Below, piece by piece: positions 5,587 to 12,106 of a stretch of DNA of 12,166 nucleotides. A program made the position numbers and the translations under genes. Origin of the DNA: DASUFH01 sp036274645 (GTDB lineage Bacteria > Acidobacteriota > Terriglobia > 20CM-2-55-15); contig DASUFH010000035.1 of assembly GCA_036274645.1 (NCBI GenBank), positions 1-12,166 on the forward strand, written 5' to 3'. How positions within the stretch are numbered: position 1 is the first letter of the stretch; each line of letters begins with the position of its first letter. The notes under the pieces were generated by a model, which saw nothing but the letters and a program-made list of their open reading frames with translations, did not search any database and was not told where the DNA came from.

Positions 5587-7641
5587 ATGAAGCGCGTAAA
5601 CAGATCCTTTTCGATAACGCTCGTTGCGCTGGCCGGCATGCTGATCGCGTCAGGCGGCCTCACGGCGCGGTCCCCGCAGGCGCCGGCGCCGCAGGGCGCT
5701 CATGTCATTACCGCCGACGACTGCACGAGCGCGCGGCTCGGAACGACGATACCGGTGTCGGCAATCGGTGAACCGGTCCGGGGAGTCACGCTGGCCGAGC
5801 CCCGATGGGTCGCGGCGGCCGGCAACACTCCGGCGTACTGCTCCGTCGATGGCTCCATGGCGCCGACCGACACCGGACCGAATGGACGTCCCATCAACTT
5901 CCGCGTTGCGCTTCCGGCTTCGTGGACCAGTCACGCCGTACAGCTCGGCGGCGGCGGCATGAACGGATCGATTCCCGGATTGACCGGAGGTGAAGGCGCC
6001 ACGCTGCTGCAGCGTGGATTCGCCACATACGGCAGCGACTCCGGACACCAGCAGGGCGGCTTTGGCGGCGGTCCAGGCGGACCAGGCGGACTCGGCGGTC
6101 CAGGCGGACCGGGACGGGGTGGCGCGGCCGGGCCGGGTGGCCCGGGGGGCCGAGGTGGACCCCGCGCCGGTGGGCCAGCCGCTGGACCGGGTGGACAGGG
6201 CGGACCCCGCGCTGGCGGGCCGGCCGGTGGACCCGGCGGACAGGGTGGACCACGCGCCGGTGGACCGGCTGGTGGACCGGCCGCGGGACCGGGTGGACCA
6301 GGTGGACCCCGCGCAGGCGGGCCAGCCGCTGGACCGGGTGGACAGGGTGGACCCCGCGCCGGCGGGCCGGGTGGCCCTGCGGGAGCAGGCGGGGGAGCCG
6401 GAAACGACTGGGCGCTTAGCGACGAGGCCATCAAGAACCTCGGCTACATGCAGATGAAGAAGACGCATGACGCCGCGATGGTCCTGATGGAACGTCTCTA
6501 CGGGGAACGGCCACGCTATAACTACTACGTCGGCAGCTCGCAGGGAGGACGCGAAGCGCTCACCGTTGCGCAGCGTTACCCGGCCGACTACAACGGCATT
6601 GCGGCAAATGTGCCGATCGTCAACTTCTCTTCTCTGATGCTCGCTCCCGAGTGGATCCGCATCCAGGAAAAGCCGGCAGCCAACTGGGTACCACCGGCGA
6701 AGGTCGAAGCGATTCGCGCCGAGTTCATTCGCCAGTGCGACAAGCTCGATGGACTCGCCGACGGCGTCATGAACAACTACATGGCGTGCCGGGCCATCTT
6801 CGACATGAGCCAGGGGGATCCGAACCGCAATCCGTGGGCGTCGAAGCGTTGCCCGAACAATGTCGACCCCAATCCCGAGGACCGGAGCGCCGAAGCGTGC
6901 TTCACCGACGGCCAGATCGCCACGCTGAAAATGGTCTACAGCCGGTACAAGTTCGCCACGACGCTGGCGAATGGCGTGAAATCGTTCGGCATGTGGGTTC
7001 CGAATATCGATCCTTCAGGCAGTGGCCTCATCCAGAACGCCCGCTTCAAAGGCCAGGAAGGCGCCGCGCCGAATGCGCAGAACCATTCACATCTGGGCAT
7101 TCTGGGCGTTACCGGATTCCTCATGAAAGACCTCAACGCGAATCCGCTCGATTACGTTGAGGGCGGACCGCTGAACAAGCGGCGTGAGGAGATCTCCGCG
7201 TGGCTGGATTCCACCAATCCCGATCTTTCCGCATTCGCCAAACGCGGCGGCAAGATGATTGTCGCGATCGGCACGAACGACACGCTGGCTTCACCGGGAG
7301 CGCAGCTCGATTACTACCAGTCGGTGCTCGATAAGATGGGACGCGCCGCGGTCGACGAGTTCGCGCGCTTCTACGTTATTCCACAAACCGGGCACGGCCT
7401 CACCGGCTCGAGCTATACGAAGGATGGCGACGGCCGCACGATTCAATCCGCCGCGATTCCGAGCCGTTTCGACCGTGTCGCCATGTTGCTCGACTGGGTG
7501 GAGAAAGGTTCGGCGCCCGCGAAGGCCGCGACGGTCACGGGTAACACCGGGAGTCTGCCGCTGTGTTCGTATCCTGCTTATCCGCGGTATAACTCCGGCG
7601 CGCCCACCGAGGCCGCCTCGTACACATGCGCGGAGCGATAG
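5587..7641 (+). CDS. Exported tannase/feruloyl esterase-family hydrolase with a Gly/Pro-rich repeat insert
   Basis: The 684-residue protein starts with a signal peptide (MKRVNRSFSITLVALAGMLIASG) after GGGAGA at 5575-5580. The body matches the tannase/feruloyl esterase family (alpha/beta hydrolase with a large lid), which hydrolyses phenolic acid esters. Family landmarks in order are PINFRVALPASWTSHAVQL, GGGGMNGS, RGFATYGSDSGH, then after the insert YYVGSSQGGREAL with nucleophile Ser318, QRYPADYNGIAANVPI, IGTNDTL with Asp565, and PQTGHGLTG with His603. Residues 157-272 are a Gly/Pro/Ala/Arg tandem repeat absent from typical relatives. Two cysteines of the usual CS-D-HC motif are missing: GSS replaces GCS and HG replaces HC. 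The catalytic triad is otherwise complete, so activity is expected. Probable location is periplasm or outside the cell. It heads a run of three exported esterases. Family confident; exact ester unknown. Confidence 0.87.
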   Translation: MKRVNRSFSITLVALAGMLIASGGLTARSPQAPAPQGAHVITADDCTSARLGTTIPVSAIGEPVRGVTLAEPRWVAAAGNTPAYCSVDGSMAPTDTGPNGRPINFRVALPASWTSHAVQLGGGGMNGSIPGLTGGEGATLLQRGFATYGSDSGHQQGGFGGGPGGPGGLGGPGGPGRGGAAGPGGPGGRGGPRAGGPAAGPGGQGGPRAGGPAGGPGGQGGPRAGGPAGGPAAGPGGPGGPRAGGPAAGPGGQGGPRAGGPGGPAGAGGGAGNDWALSDEAIKNLGYMQMKKTHDAAMVLMERLYGERPRYNYYVGSSQGGREALTVAQRYPADYNGIAANVPIVNFSSLMLAPEWIRIQEKPAANWVPPAKVEAIRAEFIRQCDKLDGLADGVMNNYMACRAIFDMSQGDPNRNPWASKRCPNNVDPNPEDRSAEACFTDGQIATLKMVYSRYKFATTLANGVKSFGMWVPNIDPSGSGLIQNARFKGQEGAAPNAQNHSHLGILGVTGFLMKDLNANPLDYVEGGPLNKRREEISAWLDSTNPDLSAFAKRGGKMIVAIGTNDTLASPGAQLDYYQSVLDKMGRAAVDEFARFYVIPQTGHGLTGSSYTKDGDGRTIQSAAIPSRFDRVAMLLDWVEKGSAPAKAATVTGNTGSLPLCSYPAYPRYNSGAPTEAASYTCAER
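6055..6402 (+). repeat. Coding tandem repeat, Gly/Pro-rich insert in the tannase
   Basis: This stretch encodes residues 157-272, nearly all G, P, A, R and Q. Its core is a 45-bp/15-residue unit, GGPRAGGPAAGPGGQ, at 6154-6198, 6199-6243 and 6301-6345. A 57-bp variant lies at 6244-6300 and a partial copy begins at 6346. Units 1 and 4 differ at only two of 45 bases, pointing to recent duplication by slippage or unequal exchange. The unit is in frame, so copy number can change without breaking the gene. Confidence 0.9.
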
Positions 7642-7819
7642 ACTCTGCGCAGGATGGATGTGAGATGAAATACGGTCGCGTGATCATCTCAATACCGGCC
7701 TGTTCCTGAGTTCACCGCCAGGAATGAGACCCGGCGGCGTTGGGATCACGATGTACGACAGCGCGCGCTGACAACGTCTGGGGAATTGGGGATATCGGGT
7801 CAGTGGGGAATCCGGTCAA

Positions 7820-7926
7820 CTACATTTGAAATTGGATAACACCACATTGGACATTTGACAGCCGAAGCGTCCGGGATCCCTCGGCTGTTAGATGTCCAAT
7901 GTTGTGCTATCCAGTTTCAAATGTAG
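7820..7926. repeat. 107-nt near-perfect long hairpin (MITE-like inverted repeat)
   Basis: Two 46-nt arms, 7820-7865 and 7881-7926, match as reverse complements at 41 of 46 positions around a 15-nt spacer. The arms are AT-richer than the flanks (both contain ATTGGACAT or its complement). In plus-strand RNA three of the five mismatches become G-U wobbles, so 44 of 46 positions could pair. No obvious target-site duplication is seen at its ends. It may be a miniature mobile element or a structured RNA segment; there is no T-tract to make it a simple terminator. Confidence 0.85.
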
Positions 7927-7956
7927 TCCCCTGCTCCCTATTGTGGACGCCGGGTG

Positions 7957-7965
7957 TGGTATACG
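7957..7965 (+). promoter_or_regulatory. Possible extended -10 promoter of the CE1-type esterase
   Basis: TGGTATACG (7957-7965) fits an extended -10 (TG-n-TATACG) and lies 47 nt before the ATG at 8013, just downstream of the long hairpin. No well-spaced -35 is visible. This is a weak prediction. Confidence 0.3.
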
Positions 7966-8012
7966 GATCGTTCGGAAACAATGCGAAGCCCTTCATTCAG
8001 GAGACATCCACT

Positions 8013-9023
8013 ATGAAACGAGTGCTGTTCCTGGTTTTGCCTGCAGCCGTAATGGCGGCAGCAACCTGCCTGGCTCAACCGGGCATGACGTCAATTGCGT
8101 TGCAACAGGGCGCGGCCCGAGGCGCCGGACGCGGCGGGCCCGGAGGAGCGATCACGCTTGGCCCGGACGACAAGCCGGCTTTTCCCGATCCACCGGCGGG
8201 ATTCAACGCCAGACGCGAGAATGTGCCTCACGGTGAACTGAAGGCGGTTCAGTACGATTCAAAATCGCTCGGAGCACGCCGGCAGATGCGCGTCTACACG
8301 CCGCCCGGATATACGGCCAGTCGAAAGTACCCGGTCCTCTATCTGCTGCACGGCATCGGCGGCAACGACCGTGAATGGACGGAAGCGTGTCACGCCAACA
8401 ACGTCATCGACAACCTCCTTGCCGAGGGCAAGATGGAGCCGATGGTCGTTGTCTTTCCCAACGGCAATTCCAGTGTCACCGCGGACGCGACAGCGGAGTT
8501 CCCCGGCGAAGCCCGCGGCGCGCGTGGCGCAGGCGGTGGACGTGGCGGCGCCGGCGCCGCGCGTGGTGGGCGAGGCGCAGGCGGCGGAGGATTCGACAGC
8601 TGGGGCACACCTTTTGAGAACGATCTGCTGAAAGACATCGTCCCCTACATCGAATCTCACTATTCCGTATATACGGACCGGGAACATCGCGCTCTGGCCG
8701 GTCTCTCCATGGGCGGCGGTCAAACGCTGAACATCGGTCTGGCTCACATCGATCTGTTTGCCTGGATTGGCGGTTTCTCCTCGGCCCCGAATACCAAAGC
8801 TCCGGCGGAACTCCTCACGGACACGGCGGCGGCAAAAGAGAAACTGAAACTGCTGTGGCTCGGCTGCGGCAACAGGGACAACCTGATCAACATCAGCCAG
8901 GGCGTCCACAATTTCCTGAAGGAGAAGGGAGTCCCGCACGTCTGGCATGTGGACGGCAACGCCCATGACACGACGGAGTGGGACAACAATCTGTATCTGT
9001 TTGGCCAGCGCATCTTTAAGTAA
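8013..9023 (+). CDS. Exported esterase D/CE1-family hydrolase (feruloyl or acetylxylan esterase-like)
   Basis: I start at the ATG at 8013, after CAGGAGA, because it opens a clear signal peptide (MKRVLFLVLPAAVMAAATCLA) of a 336-residue protein. The body is an alpha/beta hydrolase of the esterase D/CE1 type: MRVYTPPGYTASRKYPVLYLLHGIGG, VVFPNG, then GLSMGG with nucleophile Ser232, GCGNRD with probable acid Asp289, and GNAHDTTEW with His318. Such enzymes cleave acyl or feruloyl esters from plant polysaccharides, or other esters. Two Gly/Arg/Ala-rich low-complexity stretches are present: one right after the signal peptide (GAARGAGRGGPGG) and one at residues 167-193, in a loop between VVFPNG and the SWGTPFENDLL helix. 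The next gene starts 59 bp downstream, so the two are probably one operon. Substrate not determinable. Confidence 0.88.
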   Translation: MKRVLFLVLPAAVMAAATCLAQPGMTSIALQQGAARGAGRGGPGGAITLGPDDKPAFPDPPAGFNARRENVPHGELKAVQYDSKSLGARRQMRVYTPPGYTASRKYPVLYLLHGIGGNDREWTEACHANNVIDNLLAEGKMEPMVVVFPNGNSSVTADATAEFPGEARGARGAGGGRGGAGAARGGRGAGGGGFDSWGTPFENDLLKDIVPYIESHYSVYTDREHRALAGLSMGGGQTLNIGLAHIDLFAWIGGFSSAPNTKAPAELLTDTAAAKEKLKLLWLGCGNRDNLINISQGVHNFLKEKGVPHVWHVDGNAHDTTEWDNNLYLFGQRIFK

Positions 9024-9034
9024 GCGAAGGTGTT

Positions 9035-9053
9035 GGGCAGTCAAAGACCGCCC
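9035..9053. repeat. 19-nt hairpin GGGCAGTC-AAA-GACCGCCC
   Basis: The 8-nt arms pair with one mismatch around a 3-nt loop, in the gap between the esterase and the SGNH gene. The same arrangement, GGGC(A/G)GTC-NNN-GACCG(C/G)C, recurs at 11794-11812 and 12107-12125, so it appears to be a short dispersed palindrome family. Within this likely operon it could shape mRNA stability. Confidence 0.65.
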
Positions 9054-9082
9054 GGTGATTTGATTCAAGGAGAAAACTGCAC

Positions 9083-10177
9083 ATGAAACGATTCTTGTTT
9101 GGATTTGTCTCGACGATGGCTCTAGGGGCCATGACGCTTGGAGTCTTCGGAGCTCCGCAGGGTCAGGCGCGAGGCGGCGCTGGAGCTCAGGGCCCCGGGG
9201 GCGCTCGTGGCGGCGCACCGGGCGGCGGCTTTGGCGGCGCTCCAGGTGGCGCACCGGGCGGCGGCTTTGGCGGCGCTCCAGGCGGCGCACCGGGCGGCGG
9301 CTTTGGCGGCGCTCCAGGCGGCGCTTTCGGCGGTGGCCGAGGTGGACGAGGTAACGCCGCCCCGGCAGGTCCTCCGGCGCCGGTTCCTCCGGAGGTCGCC
9401 ATTCCGCGTCCGACGGCCGACGAAGTCGCGAAGATCAATGCCGGTCTGAAGCGGCTGGTGGACAACAACACCGGCTCGGACAGCGCGCTGTTGAAGAAAT
9501 ATGCTTCCCTGATCAACGTTCCGGCGCCGCGGCCGAATTCAGCGATCGCTCCCGTCCAGACCGGAGTGCGTAACGACCAGCGCCATAACGGCTTCGTCGA
9601 GACCGCGAAGGCCGGCAACTTCGACATCCTGTTCGAAGGCGACTCCATTACGGACTTCTGGCAGCAGAGCGGCGCGCAGGGCGGCGCCGAAATGCAGCAG
9701 AAGTATTTCGGCGACGTCAAGATCGCCAATTTCGCGGTCGCCGGAGACACGACGCAGGGCGTGCTGTGGGGGCTGCAGAACGGGGAAGGCCAGGGCCACA
9801 AGCCCAAGGCCGTCATGCTGATGATCGGAACCAACAACACGGGCGGCAACACCGGACCGGAGATTGCCGAAGGCGTCGGCGCTGTGGTCTATGAATTGCG
9901 CAAGGACTTCCCCGACGCAAAGATCCTGCTCCTCGCGATCTTTCCGCGCGGCGCCAGCGCCAACGACGCCAACCGCCTGAAGAATGACGAAGCCAACAAA
10001 ATCATCGCCAAACTGGATGACGGCAAGCACGTGTTCTTCAGAAACATCAACGACAAGTTCATGAACGCTCAGGGCGGGCTCATCGGGTTCCGCAACGACA
10101 ATCTCCATCCCAATGCCGAAGGCTACGACATCTGGGCGAAAGCAGTGGCCGACACACTGAAGGGCTGGGTCAAGTAG
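9083..10177 (+). CDS. Exported SGNH/GDSL-family hydrolase with N-terminal Gly-rich repeats
   Basis: The 364-residue protein starts at an ATG 10 nt after AAGGAGA and opens with a signal peptide (MKRFLFGFVSTMALGAMTLGVFG). Residues about 25-95 are Gly/Ala/Pro/Phe-rich with a 12-residue repeat. A short helical linker follows (PTADEVAKINAGLKRLVDNN), then the SGNH domain at about 170-364. All four family blocks are visible: GDSITDFW (Ser188 nucleophile), the Gly of NFAVAGDTT, GTNN (249-252), and DNLHPNAEGY (Asp339 and His342). The block spacing resembles platelet-activating-factor acetylhydrolase gamma-subunit-like or carbohydrate esterase proteins. The expected reaction is removal of acetyl or other acyl groups; the substrate is unknown. 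It follows the CE1-type esterase by 59 bp and is followed by a strong terminator, so it is probably the last gene of that operon. Confidence 0.9.
   Translation: MKRFLFGFVSTMALGAMTLGVFGAPQGQARGGAGAQGPGGARGGAPGGGFGGAPGGAPGGGFGGAPGGAPGGGFGGAPGGAFGGGRGGRGNAAPAGPPAPVPPEVAIPRPTADEVAKINAGLKRLVDNNTGSDSALLKKYASLINVPAPRPNSAIAPVQTGVRNDQRHNGFVETAKAGNFDILFEGDSITDFWQQSGAQGGAEMQQKYFGDVKIANFAVAGDTTQGVLWGLQNGEGQGHKPKAVMLMIGTNNTGGNTGPEIAEGVGAVVYELRKDFPDAKILLLAIFPRGASANDANRLKNDEANKIIAKLDDGKHVFFRNINDKFMNAQGGLIGFRNDNLHPNAEGYDIWAKAVADTLKGWVK
9212..9319 (+). repeat. Three 36-bp coding tandem repeats
   Basis: Units at 9212-9247, 9248-9283 and 9284-9319 each encode GAPGGGFGGAPG-type 12-mers and are nearly identical in DNA, differing only at the final base of unit 1. 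A degenerate fourth unit follows from 9320. The repeat keeps the reading frame. It lies between the signal peptide and the SGNH domain, so it would make a flexible N-terminal tether. Confidence 0.9.
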
Positions 10178-10203
10178 GCGCGGTCTCTTTACTGCCGGCA
10201 AAC

Positions 10204-10239
10204 AAAAGGCCCGTTTGGATCCATCCAAACGGGCCTTTT
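10204..10239. terminator. Bidirectional intrinsic terminator
   Basis: A perfect 16-bp stem (10204-10219 with 10224-10239, loop TCCA) has a GC-rich core, GGCCCG/CGGGCC. It is flanked by an A-run on the left and a T-run on the right, so it can terminate from either side. It lies between the convergent ends of the SGNH gene (10177) and the exported Gly/Arg-rich gene (10268), as expected for a shared terminator. Confidence 0.93.
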
Positions 10240-10267
10240 CAGTTTCAGTTATCCGGTCTGCGGATTT

Positions 10268-10996
10268 CTAGGGATCCGGCAGAAGGAACTTGATCCCGCG
10301 TTTTTCGTTCTCTTTCTGAGTCGCAGCCAGGTCGAGATCCGCAACGACCAACCGCTGCGCCGCCGGTCCACCGAAAATCCACAGCGTCGGTCCGGCAATG
10401 GCGTAGCTCTGGGTTTCAATTTGTCGGCCGTCGCGCATGATCAGAATCGTTGCAGGAGCCGGTGGCGCGGGAGGAGGCGGAATGTACGCCGGCCCCACGG
10501 GAACAGGCGCGCCGTCGGGAGACTGCATGATGACCGGAACCGGCCGGTTGCGAAGATCCTCGATTTCCCGGGAAAGACGCGAGATTTCGTCAGTCAGGGC
10601 CGCTTCCGCCGGACTGATGGCCGGCTCAAGCGGCGGATTCAGATATTGCGTGGGAATGATGGGAGACGTGACCACGGGCGAGGGCCAGACGCCCAGCGGA
10701 TAGTAGCCCGTATCAAATCCGGTACCGAAGACAGGTCCGTAGAAGGGATCCCAGACACCCCCTCCTCCATATCCATAGGACGGCACCACAATCACCTGCG
10801 AGCCAGCGCCCCGTCCTCCTGCGGGCCGGATCCCGCCACGCCCTCCGCGGGTATCCACGAATCGCCCAGCAGAGGCTGCGCGAGGACCAACTGCAGCGCC
10901 GGCTCCGGCGCCACCCCGACCGCCGCGCTGAGCCAATCCAGAAACAGGCCAGGCTACAGCCGCCGCTAAAATAATGACGGACAGTGGTCGGATCAT
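10268..10996 (-). CDS. Exported Gly/Arg-rich protein with coiled coil and conserved C-terminal domain, function unknown
   Basis: The 242-residue protein starts after GAAGGAGT (11004-11011) and has a signal peptide (MIRPLSVIILAAAVAWPVSGLAQ). Residues 24-65 are Gly/Arg/Ala-rich (RGGRGG, DTRGGRGGIRPAGGRG). Residues 72-125 are Tyr/Gly/Pro-rich. Residues about 128-152 form a short amphipathic coiled coil (EAALTDEISRLSREIEDLRN). After a Pro-rich linker, residues about 183-240 form a small domain: ILIMRDGRQIETQSYAIAG, TLWIF, then VVADLDLAATQKENEKRG ending FLLP. From memory, this C-terminal pattern (a DGR/DGH strand, a YAI strand, then a DLDLxAT helix) recurs in Acidobacteriota hypothetical exported proteins; I know no function for it. 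It is convergent to the esterase operon. TATGAT on the minus strand at 11043-11048 is a weak -10 candidate. Confidence 0.8.
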   Translation of the reverse strand: MIRPLSVIILAAAVAWPVSGLAQRGGRGGAGAGAAVGPRAASAGRFVDTRGGRGGIRPAGGRGAGSQVIVVPSYGYGGGGVWDPFYGPVFGTGFDTGYYPLGVWPSPVVTSPIIPTQYLNPPLEPAISPAEAALTDEISRLSREIEDLRNRPVPVIMQSPDGAPVPVGPAYIPPPPAPPAPATILIMRDGRQIETQSYAIAGPTLWIFGGPAAQRLVVADLDLAATQKENEKRGIKFLLPDP

Positions 10997-11184
10997 AAAA
11001 TTGACTCCTTCAGGATTCCTTTACGATCGCATCAATACCCCAATCATACTACCGGTGGTCCGGGCGCCGGCACGGCAAATCCGGTTTTGGGCGCTCCCTG
11101 ATGGACACCGCTGACGGCAAAAGAGTTCACTCTCGGGGAGGGAAAAGGATCGGCCTGGAGTTTCCGTTTTTGCCGGTTCCGCCA

Positions 11185-11193
11185 TGGTATTCT
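11185..11193 (+). promoter_or_regulatory. Extended -10 promoter of the zinc-ribbon gene
   Basis: TGGTATTCT (11185-11193) is an extended -10 box ending 6 nt before the ATG at 11200. No Shine-Dalgarno lies between, so the mRNA would start at or beside the start codon. No matching -35 is seen, which an extended -10 does not require. Confidence 0.5.
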
Positions 11194-11199
11194 TCACCC

Positions 11200-11742
11200 A
11201 TGTCCAACTCCGATATCCTCAGCAAAGCCGACCGTGTCCTGCGCCCTGTTCTCAAGGAATTGGGCCGTTTTCCATGGATGCGCATCGAAGGATGCTGCGC
11301 CGGGCACAAGCCTGAAGACAACCTGTGGATCGAAGTCAACGTGCTTGGTCTCTCCGGCCTGGAACGTTTGATGGAACTGATGCGCACACTCGACGCGAAG
11401 CTGGCCGGATCGGACATCCGGGTCGACTGCCTGTTGAGCTACGGCCTTCCCGAAGATGAGCCTGTACCCCACGGCTGGATTCCTGTCGCGCTGGAGGTGT
11501 TCTGGCCGGCAGCGACGGAATGGCGGCGCAGTCAGTCGCTGATCATTGAAGCGTGGATGTCGTCGATCGAGGAGTTCAGTTCACGGCCCGGCGAACCCTC
11601 CGAGCCTCGGGGCGCGATCAACTACTGCCCGTTCTGCTCGTCGTCTTTCATTCGCATCGACAGTATTCCGCGACCCGGAGAAAGCCGCTACCGCTGCGGC
11701 GACTGTGAAATGACGTGGTCGATGACGGATCCCATCGTCTAA
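11200..11742 (+). CDS. Small zinc-ribbon protein of unknown function
   Basis: I prefer the ATG at 11200 (180 residues), because it sits directly downstream of an extended -10 box. The same frame can be extended to an ATG at 11101, but the extra 33 residues are basic and low-information, with no Shine-Dalgarno. The N-terminal part (about 1-125) is a compact alpha/beta-looking domain with PWMRIEGCCAGHKPED followed by WIEVNVLGLSGLERLMELM. The Cys-x-Gly-His pattern before a strand resembles small 'CSGH' domains, but I cannot name a family. The C-terminus has a clear zinc ribbon: CPFC (Cys143, Cys146) and CGDC (Cys166, Cys169), with aromatic W173. There is no signal peptide, so it is cytoplasmic. 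It may bind nucleic acid or protein; this is inference from the ribbon only. Confidence 0.75.
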   Translation: MSNSDILSKADRVLRPVLKELGRFPWMRIEGCCAGHKPEDNLWIEVNVLGLSGLERLMELMRTLDAKLAGSDIRVDCLLSYGLPEDEPVPHGWIPVALEVFWPAATEWRRSQSLIIEAWMSSIEEFSSRPGEPSEPRGAINYCPFCSSSFIRIDSIPRPGESRYRCGDCEMTWSMTDPIV

Positions 11743-11793
11743 ATGAGCGTGGCAGAAACTTAAAGCACCGTTCGGGGTTTCCGTCTGCTGTAG

Positions 11794-11812
11794 GGGCAGT
11801 CTATGACCGCGC
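11794..11812. repeat. 19-nt hairpin GGGCAGTC-TAT-GACCGCGC
   Basis: This is a second member of the short palindrome family also seen at 9035-9053 and 12107-12125. It forms the core of the left inverted repeat of the terminal element. Confidence 0.6.
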
Positions 11813-12106
11813 ACTTGTTAGACATTTTGCCGTCAGCCTGAGTCAATGAGTTCGCGTGTGGGTAAAGTCACTGAAGCGCATATTCCCCGTGTGGCGAAGG
11901 AGGGGTGGCCGCGGCGGGCGGTTCGATATACATCCGAATGAAACTTCCGCGAATACAACAGAATCTGCAAGGAAGTTCGACGAACCGCCCCGTCTGCGGC
12001 CATTATGGAGGCTGGCATTTTCTTTATGGCTGCAGCCACCCCGCCTTCGCCACCAAGGCGGGGAATACGCCAGCGCCTAACGCCTCCCACATGTCTAAAC
12101 TCCGGT

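Larger units (their letters stand above)
7642..8012. other. 371-bp intergenic region, no gene
   Basis: I see no credible coding sequence here. The region contains an 8-bp stem (TGAGATGA at 7661-7668 with TCATCTCA at 7684-7691), a 12-bp palindrome CAGCGCGCGCTG (7759-7770), the large hairpin at 7820-7926, and a possible promoter for the downstream esterase. A reading frame open from 7899 is only an upstream extension of that esterase gene and starts inside the hairpin. Confidence 0.75.

Noticed and set aside
6055..6402. True collagen triple helix
   Set aside because: The repeat is Gly/Pro-rich, but strict Gly-X-Y periodicity is not maintained: GG doublets and 15/19-residue units break the register. 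Only 'collagen-like composition' is supportable.
5650..6468. Minus-strand Ser/Thr/Arg-rich and Pro-rich open frames opposite the tannase
   Set aside because: They are reverse-strand readings of the Gly/Pro repeat; repetitive GC-rich DNA stays open in several frames. There is no start signal or domain.
7899..8012. 38-residue N-terminal extension of the CE1-type esterase
   Set aside because: It starts inside the right arm of the long hairpin and would bury the signal peptide that begins at 8013.
8259..9290. Long minus-strand open frame across the CE1 esterase and SGNH genes
   Set aside because: It is antisense to two genes with intact active-site motifs and spans their intergenic Shine-Dalgarno. 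Arg-rich composition is typical of a shadow frame.
9212..9319. CRISPR-like array of regular repeats
   Set aside because: The units are contiguous, with no spacers, and are in frame within a coding region; no cas gene is present.
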